From assembly GCA_965277025.1 (NCBI GenBank), contig OZ255706.1, forward strand, positions 1,674,001 to 1,738,000: a DNA stretch of 64,000 bases, in the 5' to 3' direction. Source of the DNA: Methylomarinum sp965277025 (GTDB taxonomy: Bacteria; Pseudomonadota; Gammaproteobacteria; Methylococcales; Methylomonadaceae). Numbering within the stretch: the first letter of the stretch is position 1; every line of letters starts with the position of its first letter. Made by a program: the position numbers and the translations under genes. Below, one piece after another: positions 9,625-18,082 of the stretch. The notes below the pieces were generated by a model. That model saw only the letters and a program-made list of their open reading frames with translations. It did no database searches and was not told the DNA's origin.

Positions 9625-10215
9625 ATGGGTCAGGAGTTTAGACTGTTTCAATCCAGATTTGATTATTATCGGCAGTTTAGCGCGCAAGTGATTCTAGACA
9701 TCAGCCTATCGGTTCGACGCCAATTTGTTCCGATTCGAAAAAGTGGCGGAGAGCTTGCGTCACCTAAGCGTATGTCGCGCCAGTCCTTACTGGATATCAG
9801 CCAGGATATTCGCCAACGCTTTTCGCCAAAAAAATATCCTTTGCGGGCGGCTGAAAATAAATGTGTCCTGATAAATAGCGATTTGCATCATTTGCATATT
9901 CACTGGAATAAGCCAGCGTCACAGGCAAACACGGTGGCGAAAGTGACTTCGACTCAACATTCAGCCGGCCAAGCGATTGAGTATTATTATCGGCCCACCC
10001 ACCATGAAATTGACAGACAACAAATAACGCTTGTTTTGCCACAACAAGTTATCAGCGCCAGCCATCAGGTTTCGCTGGGTCATTTTGATGAGAAGCAGCG
10101 CTTTCAGGCGATCATTCAATCCAATGTCAGCCGGATAGAAACGACGCAAACCGATAGTGCAATTTCTTCTGCAGCGAATGTCGGCGCTCGATCAGGGACG
10201 GGATTGTCACAATGA
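9625..10215 (+). CDS. DUF4912-like protein upstream of a GH57 gene
   Basis: A 196-aa soluble protein. The middle part (about residues 68-170) has RFSPKKYPLR, then INSDLHHLHIHWN and a later SLGHFDEKQRF...QSN, which is the order seen in DUF4912 proteins (a beta-sandwich domain often found beside alpha-glucan enzymes). Function is unknown. The start is uncertain: ATG at 9625 is used here, with no good ribosome-binding site, and a later start is possible. The stop overlaps the ATG of the next gene (ATGA), so it is coupled to GH57. Confidence 0.65.
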   Translation: MGQEFRLFQSRFDYYRQFSAQVILDISLSVRRQFVPIRKSGGELASPKRMSRQSLLDISQDIRQRFSPKKYPLRAAENKCVLINSDLHHLHIHWNKPASQANTVAKVTSTQHSAGQAIEYYYRPTHHEIDRQQITLVLPQQVISASHQVSLGHFDEKQRFQAIIQSNVSRIETTQTDSAISSAANVGARSGTGLSQ

Positions 10216-11795
10216 GTCAGGCTGGACTGAATATTATTCTGCATGCACATTTGCCCTATGTGCATCATCCTGAATATAACGCTATTCAAGAAGAAAACTG
10301 GCTGTTTGAGGCGTTAACCGAATGTTATCTGCCGCTGCTTTTGATGTTGAACCGGTTACAGGCCGATCAAGTGAGTTACCGCTTGACCTTGTCTTTGTCG
10401 CCACCTTTGATGATCTTGCTGCAGGACGAATTGCTGAAAAAACGTTATCAATCGTATCTGCTGAACCGGCAGAAACTGATCGAGGCGGAAATAAAACGAA
10501 CCGTCGGGCAACCTGCGCTGCAAAAAATTGTCTTGCATTACCGCCAGCGATATCAACAAGTCAGGCAGTTATATCTGGATATCGACATGGATGTATTGAG
10601 CGCTTTCAGACAACATCAGTTATCCGGCAATCTGTGTTTGATCACGACGGCGGCGACGCACGGTTTTTTACCTTTATTGCGCTGTAATCAGAGCGCCGTT
10701 ATCAATCAGGTTCAGATTGGGCTGGAAACCTTCGATCACTATTTCGGTTTTAGCCCAAAGGGGTTCTGGTTGCCCGAGTGTGGTTATTTTTCAGGTCTTG
10801 AACAGGTATTGAAGGAACAGGGCATTGACTATTTCTTTGTCGACAGCCATGCTATCGAGGGAGCCAGTGAAAAACCGGAAAATGGTGTCTATGCGCCATT
10901 GGATTGCGGCAATGGCGTTATGGCGTTTGGCCGTGATCCTGCTGTTTCCAGACAAGTATGGAGTGCAAGTGAAGGGTATCCTGGGGATGGCAGCTATCGG
11001 GAATATTATCGAGATATCGGTTTTGAATTGGCGGCAGATTATTTAAAGCACTATTTGCCTGATGAGGATTTTCCTGGGGCGAGTGGGATTAAATATCATC
11101 GTATTACCGGTAAAACTGAGGATAAACAATGGTATGAACCTGAGCAAGCACAGTACAAGGCGGATGAACATGCCAGGCATTTTATCCGGCAGTTGGTGCT
11201 GCAAGCGCAAAGCCTGAATCAGCAACTGGAGAGTCCTGTTTTGATCACAACGCCATTCGACGCCGAGTTATTTGGTCATTGGTGGTATGAAGGGCCATTA
11301 TGGCTGGAGCAGGTATTGCGTCTGGTTGCATCAGAGCAAAACAATCTGCGTTGCACAACCTCAGAAGATTATCTGGCGGATCATTGCGCGATACAAAAAG
11401 CCACGCCTGCCGATTCCAGTTGGGGAGATCAGGGATTTTACCGGCAATGGTTGAATGACAGTAATGACTGGATTTATCCCCACCTGCACAGGGCTGCGGA
11501 CGAGATGGAAAAACTGGCGCGAGATTTGAAAAACACCCAATTGACCGACTTACAACAGCGCGCCTCCAACCAGGCGTTACGCTCATTGTTATTGGCGCAG
11601 GCTTCGGATTGGTCATTTATATTGACGGCCGGCACGACAAGCGAATACGCTAACAGACAACTTGAAGATCATTTGGCCCGGTTTCACTATTTATTGGATG
11701 GTTTGCGTAAAAACCGGCTGGATGAAGACTACGTCGCGGCGCTGGAAATTATGGATGATATTTTCCCGGCGCTGGATTTTCGCCGCTATTGGTGA
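10212..11795 (+). CDS. GH57 family alpha-glucan enzyme, probably 1,4-alpha-glucan branching enzyme type
   Basis: A 527-aa GH57 protein. It starts with the conserved HAHLPYVHHPE, and the expected catalytic pair is present: Glu189 in FWLPECGY and Asp350 in FDAELFGHWWYEGP. That second motif and the length fit the branching-enzyme (TK1436/AmyC-like) subgroup, which transfers alpha-1,4 chains to make alpha-1,6 branches, rather than the longer 4-alpha-glucanotransferases. A C-terminal helical region (about 420-527, with WSFILTAGTTSEYA) is also typical. There is no signal peptide, so it is cytoplasmic. It sits between DUF4912 and the starch-binding nuclease. Confidence 0.88.
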   Translation: MSQAGLNIILHAHLPYVHHPEYNAIQEENWLFEALTECYLPLLLMLNRLQADQVSYRLTLSLSPPLMILLQDELLKKRYQSYLLNRQKLIEAEIKRTVGQPALQKIVLHYRQRYQQVRQLYLDIDMDVLSAFRQHQLSGNLCLITTAATHGFLPLLRCNQSAVINQVQIGLETFDHYFGFSPKGFWLPECGYFSGLEQVLKEQGIDYFFVDSHAIEGASEKPENGVYAPLDCGNGVMAFGRDPAVSRQVWSASEGYPGDGSYREYYRDIGFELAADYLKHYLPDEDFPGASGIKYHRITGKTEDKQWYEPEQAQYKADEHARHFIRQLVLQAQSLNQQLESPVLITTPFDAELFGHWWYEGPLWLEQVLRLVASEQNNLRCTTSEDYLADHCAIQKATPADSSWGDQGFYRQWLNDSNDWIYPHLHRAADEMEKLARDLKNTQLTDLQQRASNQALRSLLLAQASDWSFILTAGTTSEYANRQLEDHLARFHYLLDGLRKNRLDEDYVAALEIMDDIFPALDFRRYW

Positions 11796-11952
11796 AGCGC
11801 AGCTAATGAGCAACGGAAGGCTTTCAGTGTTTTTTGAATTGAAATGCTGAACAAATCAGCGACTTTGCAAGTAAAGTGGAAATATCTTTTTCGCTTTGCG
11901 GTCGATGGCTAATCGATGATCTGATCAGCGTTTCAATATAAAGGAGATCTGC

Positions 11953-13461
11953 ATGGCTGAAATTCAGTTGCTGGCCGTTGAAAATATCATCAGCCGAAAA
12001 AAACGCCGTCCGGAGCAACGACTGACTTTCCATATCGATGTTGAAAATATCGACTTTCATAAGCAGGTCGAGGTTATCTGGTGCGGTGAATCGGGCGAGT
12101 GGCATACCCTTGCGGCAGATTTTCAGGCGCGCCTGGATGACAGGCGGGAACGCTGGCGGGCGCAGTTTGTCTGCCAGGCCAGCGCGAAACAGTCATTGCC
12201 CGGCAATATTCAGTTCGGTTTGCGGCTTCGTTGTCAGGGACAGGAGTATTGGGATAACCGCCAAGGCAATAATTATCAGGCACAAGCCGATTCCGGTTAT
12301 CAACTGGGAAGCGGCATTCAAATCGCTCATATTGGCTATCACAACCGCTTGCAAACCGGGCAAAAAACCCTGGAACTTACTGTTCTGACCGGTAAAGACA
12401 TACAGCCGGAACAGGTAGCTGTTCTCTGGACGGTGGATAACTGGCAAAGCCAGCGGAAAAGTCATTGCCAGTCAGACAGACTCTTTTGGGATGAACACTA
12501 TGCCAGCAATGCCCGTAACCCCAATCAATACGGCGTTAAGGTGTGGACGGCTAAATTACGCTGCGGCCGGCATTTCAGGCTGCAATACAGTATTTTCGCC
12601 CAAACTGCCGAAAAAACCATTTGGGATAACAATGCCGGGCATAATTATAGCCTCAGTCACAAACCCTTATCGTTACTCATTCTTAACCTGCATTGTTATC
12701 AGGAATCCAGCCAGGATGAAAAGTTTTCCATCATCGCCAAAGCGATCGACGAGCAGGAAGTGGATGTCGTCTGTTTTCAGGAAGCTGCGGAAAACTGGAA
12801 TGATGGACAAGGCGACAGGGCATCGAATGCCGCGAATATTATCAATCAGCGTTTGAAAAAACCGTTTGAATTATTTTACGATTGGTCACATCTGGGTTTT
12901 GACCGTTTTCGTGAAGGGGTGGCAATTTTGAGTCGTTATGGCTTGAAACGTCCCGAAAGCCGATATGTTTCTGAAGATACTGATCCATACAGCATTCATT
13001 CCCGCAAAGTGGTCGCCGCCGATATCGATATTCCCTGTATTGGATTGGTTCAAGTGTTTTCCGTTCATTTGAGCTGGTGGGAAGATGGCTTTGCCGAGCA
13101 GTTTCAGCACTTGCATGAATGGGCAACACAACGTCAGGAAAAACGCATGAAAGCGACATTGCTGGCGGGTGACTTCAATATCGCCACCGGTTCTGAAGGA
13201 TACCGGCTGGTTGTGCGGCAATACCGTTATGAAGACCAATATCTGCTGGCTAACCGGCAAGGCTTGTCGGGTGAACAGTTTCGTGTGGATGACGCGCATT
13301 GGGGTGATTATCTGGCGGATGATTATCGCATCGATTATGTTTTCGCCAACTCAGGCCACCAGTTGAAAGTGACATCGGCCAGAACCTTGTTTTCAAGCCA
13401 GGATTATGGACGAGTGTCAGACCATGTCGGATACTTGTTTACCTTTGAACCATTGAACTGA
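11953..13461 (+). CDS. Two starch-binding (CBM21-like) domains fused to an endonuclease/exonuclease/phosphatase domain
   Basis: A 502-aa protein with no signal peptide and a strong AAGGAG ribosome-binding site. Residues about 22-108 and 135-232 look like tandem CBM21 modules: each ends in the hallmark WDN...NY (EYWDNRQGNNY at 98-108; IWDNNAGHNY at 223-232). Residues about 238-500 form an endonuclease/exonuclease/phosphatase domain with all metal and catalytic motifs visible: Asn245 (LNLHC), Glu277 (CFQEAAE), His372 (SVHLSWW), Asp407-Asn409 (GDFN), RIDYVF and a final SDH. Such enzymes cleave phosphodiester or phosphoester bonds in nucleic acids, inositides or sphingolipids. The substrate here is unknown. 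Attachment to glycogen is inferred from the domains and the neighbours. Confidence 0.82.
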   Translation: MAEIQLLAVENIISRKKRRPEQRLTFHIDVENIDFHKQVEVIWCGESGEWHTLAADFQARLDDRRERWRAQFVCQASAKQSLPGNIQFGLRLRCQGQEYWDNRQGNNYQAQADSGYQLGSGIQIAHIGYHNRLQTGQKTLELTVLTGKDIQPEQVAVLWTVDNWQSQRKSHCQSDRLFWDEHYASNARNPNQYGVKVWTAKLRCGRHFRLQYSIFAQTAEKTIWDNNAGHNYSLSHKPLSLLILNLHCYQESSQDEKFSIIAKAIDEQEVDVVCFQEAAENWNDGQGDRASNAANIINQRLKKPFELFYDWSHLGFDRFREGVAILSRYGLKRPESRYVSEDTDPYSIHSRKVVAADIDIPCIGLVQVFSVHLSWWEDGFAEQFQHLHEWATQRQEKRMKATLLAGDFNIATGSEGYRLVVRQYRYEDQYLLANRQGLSGEQFRVDDAHWGDYLADDYRIDYVFANSGHQLKVTSARTLFSSQDYGRVSDHVGYLFTFEPLN

Positions 13462-13464
13462 GAG

Positions 13465-15066
13465 ATGCTTATGCCCGTTGCAGAACACTACGCCCGTCCT
13501 TTTTTCGGTCAACTGGGCGGCTATTTTCAGCGCATCAATGATTTCAAGGATACCTTCGATATCCGCTGGGGAAAAATTGAATTCGAAATGTTCCATGGCT
13601 TATCGGCTAATCTGAAAGTTATTTTGAAAGTTTATCGTGACCATGGTGTTTGCGAGAGTTATATCGTCGATACCGACCCTTACGATGTTGAATGGAACCG
13701 GCATAAACGCAGTACGCGGGATTTTTATGTTTATCCCTTTTCTCCCCATTTCGGCTGGATCAATTGCATTAAAGTTGCCTTTATCGTCCATATTGATGAA
13801 CATTCTATCGCCTCGGAAAAAGAGTATATCTACATGGACTGGTATCAGTTACAAGATGCCTATCCACAGCAACGACACATCAATGATCAATGGACCACGC
13901 CAAATCATTATCGGGCTTATGAACTGGATGCCGGCCAGTTGCAAAGCGATGTCGACTGGTATAACCATCACTTTGAATCACTTAATTTAACGCCAAAATT
14001 CACCAAAGGGCAGCCTTATCATCCGTATCACCCCAAACGCTTTATTCATGATCATATCGATAAAACGATACGAGCCAAACAGCAGCAGCCCGACCGTTTC
14101 TGTACGATTAAGGTCAGTGTCGATTGCATCGATGACAATGATTTTATCAATCACCTGATTCACGCCAGCGAACAGGGCGTGTTTGTTCAGTGTATTGTCG
14201 ATTGGCGTAAAATGACCATGACAAACAGCCCCACTTATCGACGCCTGAAGCAGTCTCGTGTCGAATTATTAGGTGTGTTTTGCACCACCAAACATCATTT
14301 GATTGAAGTCGAGCCGGATATGCATACCAAGTTCATCATTTTCAATGATGAAGATTGCATCATGGGGTCGTTCAATATCACCTTCGATCGCTGGTGGGCT
14401 AATTGGGAATCGGGAATGACTTTTCATTCCCAGGGCGTTTGCCGTCTGCTGGATAATATATTTCAAAGTCAACGCGGTGGTGTGATCCAAAAATATGGTA
14501 TCGATCCATTGAGTCATTTCAACCTGCTCTATACCTTTGGTCGGCATACTATGTTGAATGGCAAAAGATATTTGCCGCATCACGCCATTCTGGCTGAAAT
14601 TCACCGGGCTCGTTACCAGATTCGTATTTGTCTGTTTTTGATTGGCGAGTTGCGTGGGGATCATCAGGAAAGCGTTATCGATACGTTGATCGGGGCCTGG
14701 CATCGAGGCGTTCATGTCGAAATCCTGTTTAACGGTCATTTGGCCAGACAAGGCAGAATTGGAGTGGAACGCAGCATGGCGGATGAATTGAACCGGCCTT
14801 TGCTGCCAGCCGTTCAGCGTTTGAAAGATGCAGGCATTCCCATCGGGCTGGTTTATGGGCAAGATGATCATCCTGTGCCTTATTCACCGATACATTCAAA
14901 ATATTGCATTATCGATGAACATATCGTCATCGATGGCAGTTTCAACTGGTATAACACGTCAGTTTTCTCTCATGATTTGATCGTCGTGGCGGCCAATCAT
15001 GAAGTCGCCAAACCTTATCTGTATGAATTTGAACAAATCAAACGCGAGTTACGGGTGTTTTGGTAA
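13465..15066 (+). CDS. Phospholipase D-like protein with two HKD motifs
   Basis: A 533-aa protein, three bases downstream of the nuclease gene, so co-transcribed and probably coupled. Residues about 35-130 form a beta-rich N-terminal domain that I do not recognise. Two phospholipase D halves follow: MHTKFIIFNDEDCIMGSFN at about 286-304, and IHSKYCIIDEHIVIDGSFN about 475-493. The second is a perfect H-x-K-x4-D...GSFN; the first has Asn-Asp where the Asp usually sits one place earlier. PLD-family members cleave phospholipids or nucleic acids, and bacterial nuclease members exist. No signal peptide or membrane helix is visible. A second possible start is the ATG at 13471. Confidence 0.85.
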   Translation: MLMPVAEHYARPFFGQLGGYFQRINDFKDTFDIRWGKIEFEMFHGLSANLKVILKVYRDHGVCESYIVDTDPYDVEWNRHKRSTRDFYVYPFSPHFGWINCIKVAFIVHIDEHSIASEKEYIYMDWYQLQDAYPQQRHINDQWTTPNHYRAYELDAGQLQSDVDWYNHHFESLNLTPKFTKGQPYHPYHPKRFIHDHIDKTIRAKQQQPDRFCTIKVSVDCIDDNDFINHLIHASEQGVFVQCIVDWRKMTMTNSPTYRRLKQSRVELLGVFCTTKHHLIEVEPDMHTKFIIFNDEDCIMGSFNITFDRWWANWESGMTFHSQGVCRLLDNIFQSQRGGVIQKYGIDPLSHFNLLYTFGRHTMLNGKRYLPHHAILAEIHRARYQIRICLFLIGELRGDHQESVIDTLIGAWHRGVHVEILFNGHLARQGRIGVERSMADELNRPLLPAVQRLKDAGIPIGLVYGQDDHPVPYSPIHSKYCIIDEHIVIDGSFNWYNTSVFSHDLIVVAANHEVAKPYLYEFEQIKRELRVFW

Positions 15067-15147
15067 ATATTAATAGTTCCAAAAGTTCTTGAATTCTGTT
15101 TTCCCCTCATCCCAGCCTTCTCCCTCTGGAGAAGGAGACAAGGCACG
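15066..15147. repeat. About 80-bp dispersed repeat, inverted relative to the copy at 37166-37247
   Basis: This stretch begins at the stop of the PLD gene and contains a palindromic core (CCTTCTCCCTCTGGAGAAGG). Its reverse complement matches 37166-37247 upstream of mtoX with only a few differences. Part of the same core also surrounds the small element at 59970. It may act as a terminator hairpin for the PLD operon. Confidence 0.8.
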
Positions 15148-15200
15148 AAAGCTTTTGCAACAATTTATGCAGCCAGTGCCAGAAACCACCGATTCAGGTA

Positions 15201-16082
15201 CTATTTAGCCAGAATGCTTTGTAGCGATGCCAGGGCAATCAGTCCACGGAATAAAATCGCATTGTCATCGATCAAGCCATAGCATTCATAAGTATCTGGC
15301 TCATCGGGTAATTCCCTCACCAGAATATGTAGCGCCATATTGCTTTTCAATTGCTGTAACCGTTTTTTATCGATGCTGATTTTGTGGCTGGTGTAAACCA
15401 TCGGGTTTTGTTTGAAATCGTGATGATTTTTCATCGCTTTTTCCAGCAAAGCACAGGAAATTAAACTGGTTGGGAAGATTTCCGGAAAATCCGCCTTGTC
15501 ATTTAATTCATCGAAATACTTAGATTGATCGATAAACGAGCCACAAAGAAAGTTTTTGGCGTTACTGGTATTCATAAACTTCCTTTTCAAAAAAAAACCG
15601 GATTCTCCGATATAACTCCGATCGGGGTGCTTTTTTAAATCAGTAAAAGCGCTGAAATCCTTATCCGCCAAGAATAACGGCTGACTTGATTCTTTTTTGT
15701 GTCCCATCAAGGCTAATTGTCCGTTGGTTTTAACCACGACCCGGTTGGATAGAATATTGTTTTTAAATTGGCTGGCTTTGATATCAATGCTGACTTGCTG
15801 CCCGGGTTTGACGGCATTGGCGAAGGTGAACTGATAGTTGCTGAAAAAAAGATTATTTTGTTCCAGTTGTTCGGTTTCCTGGTTGCGCTGTCTAAACGCC
15901 GAGATTTGTCCTTCGATTAAGGACTCCAGTTGAAAGCCTAAAACAATAGGTCCTTCAAAAGGATTTTGTCGTATTTTCTGCCATTGATGAGGATCATGGA
16001 AAAGATTGAAATCATCAGTTGCATTGCGCGCCACGTCAACATGCAATTGCTGGAAACAAAAACTGGGAGCATTGCTAGCCAT
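15201..16082 (-). CDS. Hotdog-fold protein, possibly MaoC-like acyl dehydratase or thioesterase
   Basis: A 293-aa protein that I recognise only at fold level. The N-terminal half has FNLFHDPHQW followed by FEGPIVLGFQLESL, which resembles the D-x-N-x-x-H...G-x-x-x-G pattern of MaoC/R-hydratase hotdog domains acting on acyl-CoA or acyl-ACP. The second half (about 190-290) may be a second hotdog repeat (TSLISCALLEKAMKNH; KISIDKKRLQ). It is divergent from a broken cyclic-nucleotide-binding gene and an acyltransferase gene, so a role in supplying or modifying an acyl group is plausible but unproven. Confidence 0.55.
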   Translation of the reverse strand: MASNAPSFCFQQLHVDVARNATDDFNLFHDPHQWQKIRQNPFEGPIVLGFQLESLIEGQISAFRQRNQETEQLEQNNLFFSNYQFTFANAVKPGQQVSIDIKASQFKNNILSNRVVVKTNGQLALMGHKKESSQPLFLADKDFSAFTDLKKHPDRSYIGESGFFLKRKFMNTSNAKNFLCGSFIDQSKYFDELNDKADFPEIFPTSLISCALLEKAMKNHHDFKQNPMVYTSHKISIDKKRLQQLKSNMALHILVRELPDEPDTYECYGLIDDNAILFRGLIALASLQSILAK

Positions 16083-16133
16083 ATCATTTTCCTCGCTCAG
16101 TAAAAAATCAACATTTTTGGCTTCTGAACTATA

Positions 16134-16150
16134 CTTAAGAACAACTTAAG
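16134..16150. promoter_or_regulatory. Inverted pair of CTTAAG hexamers in the divergent promoter region
   Basis: Two CTTAAG hexamers separated by 5 bp lie in the 88-bp gap between the hotdog gene and the cyclic-nucleotide-binding gene, about 20 bp upstream of the latter. The dyad could be an operator for the divergent pair. Nothing else supports this. Confidence 0.3.
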
Positions 16151-16170
16151 CATAGAAGAAGGATAGGGTT

Positions 16171-16640
16171 TTGGAACACATTTTAAAAAAAATTCTACAG
16201 TCTCCGCAGTTGAGAGAAGGCGTTTCCTGGTCCCGTAAAATCTTTTCACCGAATAGCATCATTATTCAAAAAGGTGATGTGGGAAAAACACTGTTTATTG
16301 TCGAGAGCGGCAAAGTACAGGTAGCAGGCACGGTGGAACTGGAAAAAAAGAACATTAAGTCCTGCTTGTGCGAATTTGGACCAGGGGCCGTTTTGGGGAA
16401 ATGTGTTTACATCATCAGCAAATTCGCATGGCGACGGTTATGGCCTTAACCGAAGTTGAATTGCTGGAGGTCGATGGCCAAAGGTTAAGTATTTATCTGG
16501 ATGATCATCCGGTAGATGGCTATTTATTCTATAAGGCATTATTCGAATTGATCAGCAATCGGTTGGATATTGCCAATCAGCGTATTGAGAACCTGATGGC
16601 ATGGGGGTTGAAGGTACATGATGTTGAAAAATTTCTGTGA
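16171..16640 (+). pseudogene. Cyclic nucleotide-binding domain protein, one-base frameshift
   Basis: From the TTG at 16171 (ribosome-binding site GAAGGAT) the frame encodes a CRP-like beta-roll: QKGDVGKTLFIVESGKVQV. It then runs off course after GPGAVLG and stops at 16449. The correct continuation, GEMCLHHQQIRMATVMALTE, is in another frame starting at the GGGG run at 16395-16398. One lost G would explain it, and this removes the phosphate-binding cassette (G-E-x...R-x-A-T-V) from the product. No DNA-binding domain is visible; the C-terminus is a helical stretch. It is followed 20 bp later by the acyltransferase gene. A sequencing error in the G run cannot be excluded. Confidence 0.78.
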
Positions 16641-16660
16641 AAAACTGTGAGGAAAGCAGC

Positions 16661-17416
16661 ATGAATGAAGAAAAAATTAAACTAACCAGCAGTTTCCAAC
16701 AGTTTTTTGCCGTGCAACTGGCCACAACTCAAGAATTGAAGAGTAAAGTTTATCATGTACGCTACCGGGTGTATTGCGATGAATTTGGTTATGAACCGGT
16801 CGAGTTATTTCCAGATGAGCAAGAAACTGACGAATATGATGCGCATTCATTACATTGTTTGATTATGCATAAACAAAGTGGTTTACCTGCCGGATGTGTG
16901 CGCATGGTACCCTGTTATGTCAATGGCGAAATAATCGCATTACCATTGGAAAAACATTGTGCAGAAAGTCTGGATCAGGAGCGCGTGGATCAGTTGAATC
17001 TGGATCGAAAAACGGTTTGTGAAATTTCCAGACTTGCGGTTGACAGGGTGTTTCGCCGCCGGGCAGGTGAAGAGCTGACACGTTTTGGTGAAGTCGAAGG
17101 GCTGGATGTCAGTCATCAGGAAAGACGGACTTTTTCGTTGATTGCAATAGCCGCATTTTTAGCGTCGACCGCGATGACCGACCTGAGCGGAAAAACCAAT
17201 GTTTTTGCCATGATGGAACCTTTTTTGCCGCGGATGATGAAGCGATCCGGTATCATATTTGAAAAAGTGGGCTTCGATATGGATTTTCGGGGTATTCGTG
17301 CGCCCTATTTTATCCAGACTGAATCTGCTTTAACTCATATGCAGACAGATTTGCGCGAACTATATGACTGGATTTATCAGCAATTGAAAGAACAATATGC
17401 AGCAGCTTACCGATGA
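16661..17416 (+). CDS. PEP-CTERM/exosortase-type acyltransferase, N-acyl amino acid synthase-like
   Basis: A 251-aa GNAT-fold protein. The segment VYHVRYRVYCDEFGYEP and the acidic run FPDEQETDEYDAHSLH, followed by VCEISRLAVDRVFRRR, are hallmarks of the PEP-CTERM/exosortase system-associated acyltransferases, which are related to N-acyl amino acid synthases and autoinducer synthases. They are thought to join a fatty acyl group from ACP to an amine. The ATG at 16661 has GAGGAAAG upstream, better than earlier in-frame starts. It is intact although both neighbours are broken. Confidence 0.82.
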   Translation: MNEEKIKLTSSFQQFFAVQLATTQELKSKVYHVRYRVYCDEFGYEPVELFPDEQETDEYDAHSLHCLIMHKQSGLPAGCVRMVPCYVNGEIIALPLEKHCAESLDQERVDQLNLDRKTVCEISRLAVDRVFRRRAGEELTRFGEVEGLDVSHQERRTFSLIAIAAFLASTAMTDLSGKTNVFAMMEPFLPRMMKRSGIIFEKVGFDMDFRGIRAPYFIQTESALTHMQTDLRELYDWIYQQLKEQYAAAYR

Positions 17417-18082
17417 TTGATGGAAAATATTTTTGAACTGGCCGAACGGGTTTTATACCAATCTGATATTGAAGAAAAAATCCAGCTTACCCGTCTGGCG
17501 CAATCAGCTGAGGAGACGGGCAGTCTGTCTTTAACTGCTGAGCGGCCAGTTAAAGATATTTCCTCGGTTTGTTTTCCGGCAAAACCTGAATTATTACCCC
17601 CAAAAGAAATGCCCCGGCGCAGCCTCCATACAACGGCCGGCAAAGCGGCGTTTTTTCATGCCTTGGCGCATATCTAATTTGTCGCAATTTATCTGGCCTG
17701 GGATATTATCTACCGTTTTCGTGGCTTGCCTGATGCGTTTTATCGGGATTGGTTACAGGTGGCCTCGGAAGAAGCCCTGCATTTTCAAATGCTGCGCCAG
17801 CATCTTGAACAATTTGGTGTCGATTATGGCGATCTGCCGGCCCATCGGGGATTATGGGAGCATGCGACAGATACGGCCGATGATCTTTTGGCGCGGTTGG
17901 CGATAGTGCCACGTTGCATGGAGGCGAGGGGGCTAGATGTGACGCCAGCAATGATTGAAAAGTTTAAAAAACGCGGGGATGCCGATAGCGTGGCGTTGCT
18001 GAGCCGAATTCTTGAAGATGAAGTCGGCCATGTCAAAACGGGCTCACAATGGTTTAAATATTTTTGTGGGCAGCAACAAAAA

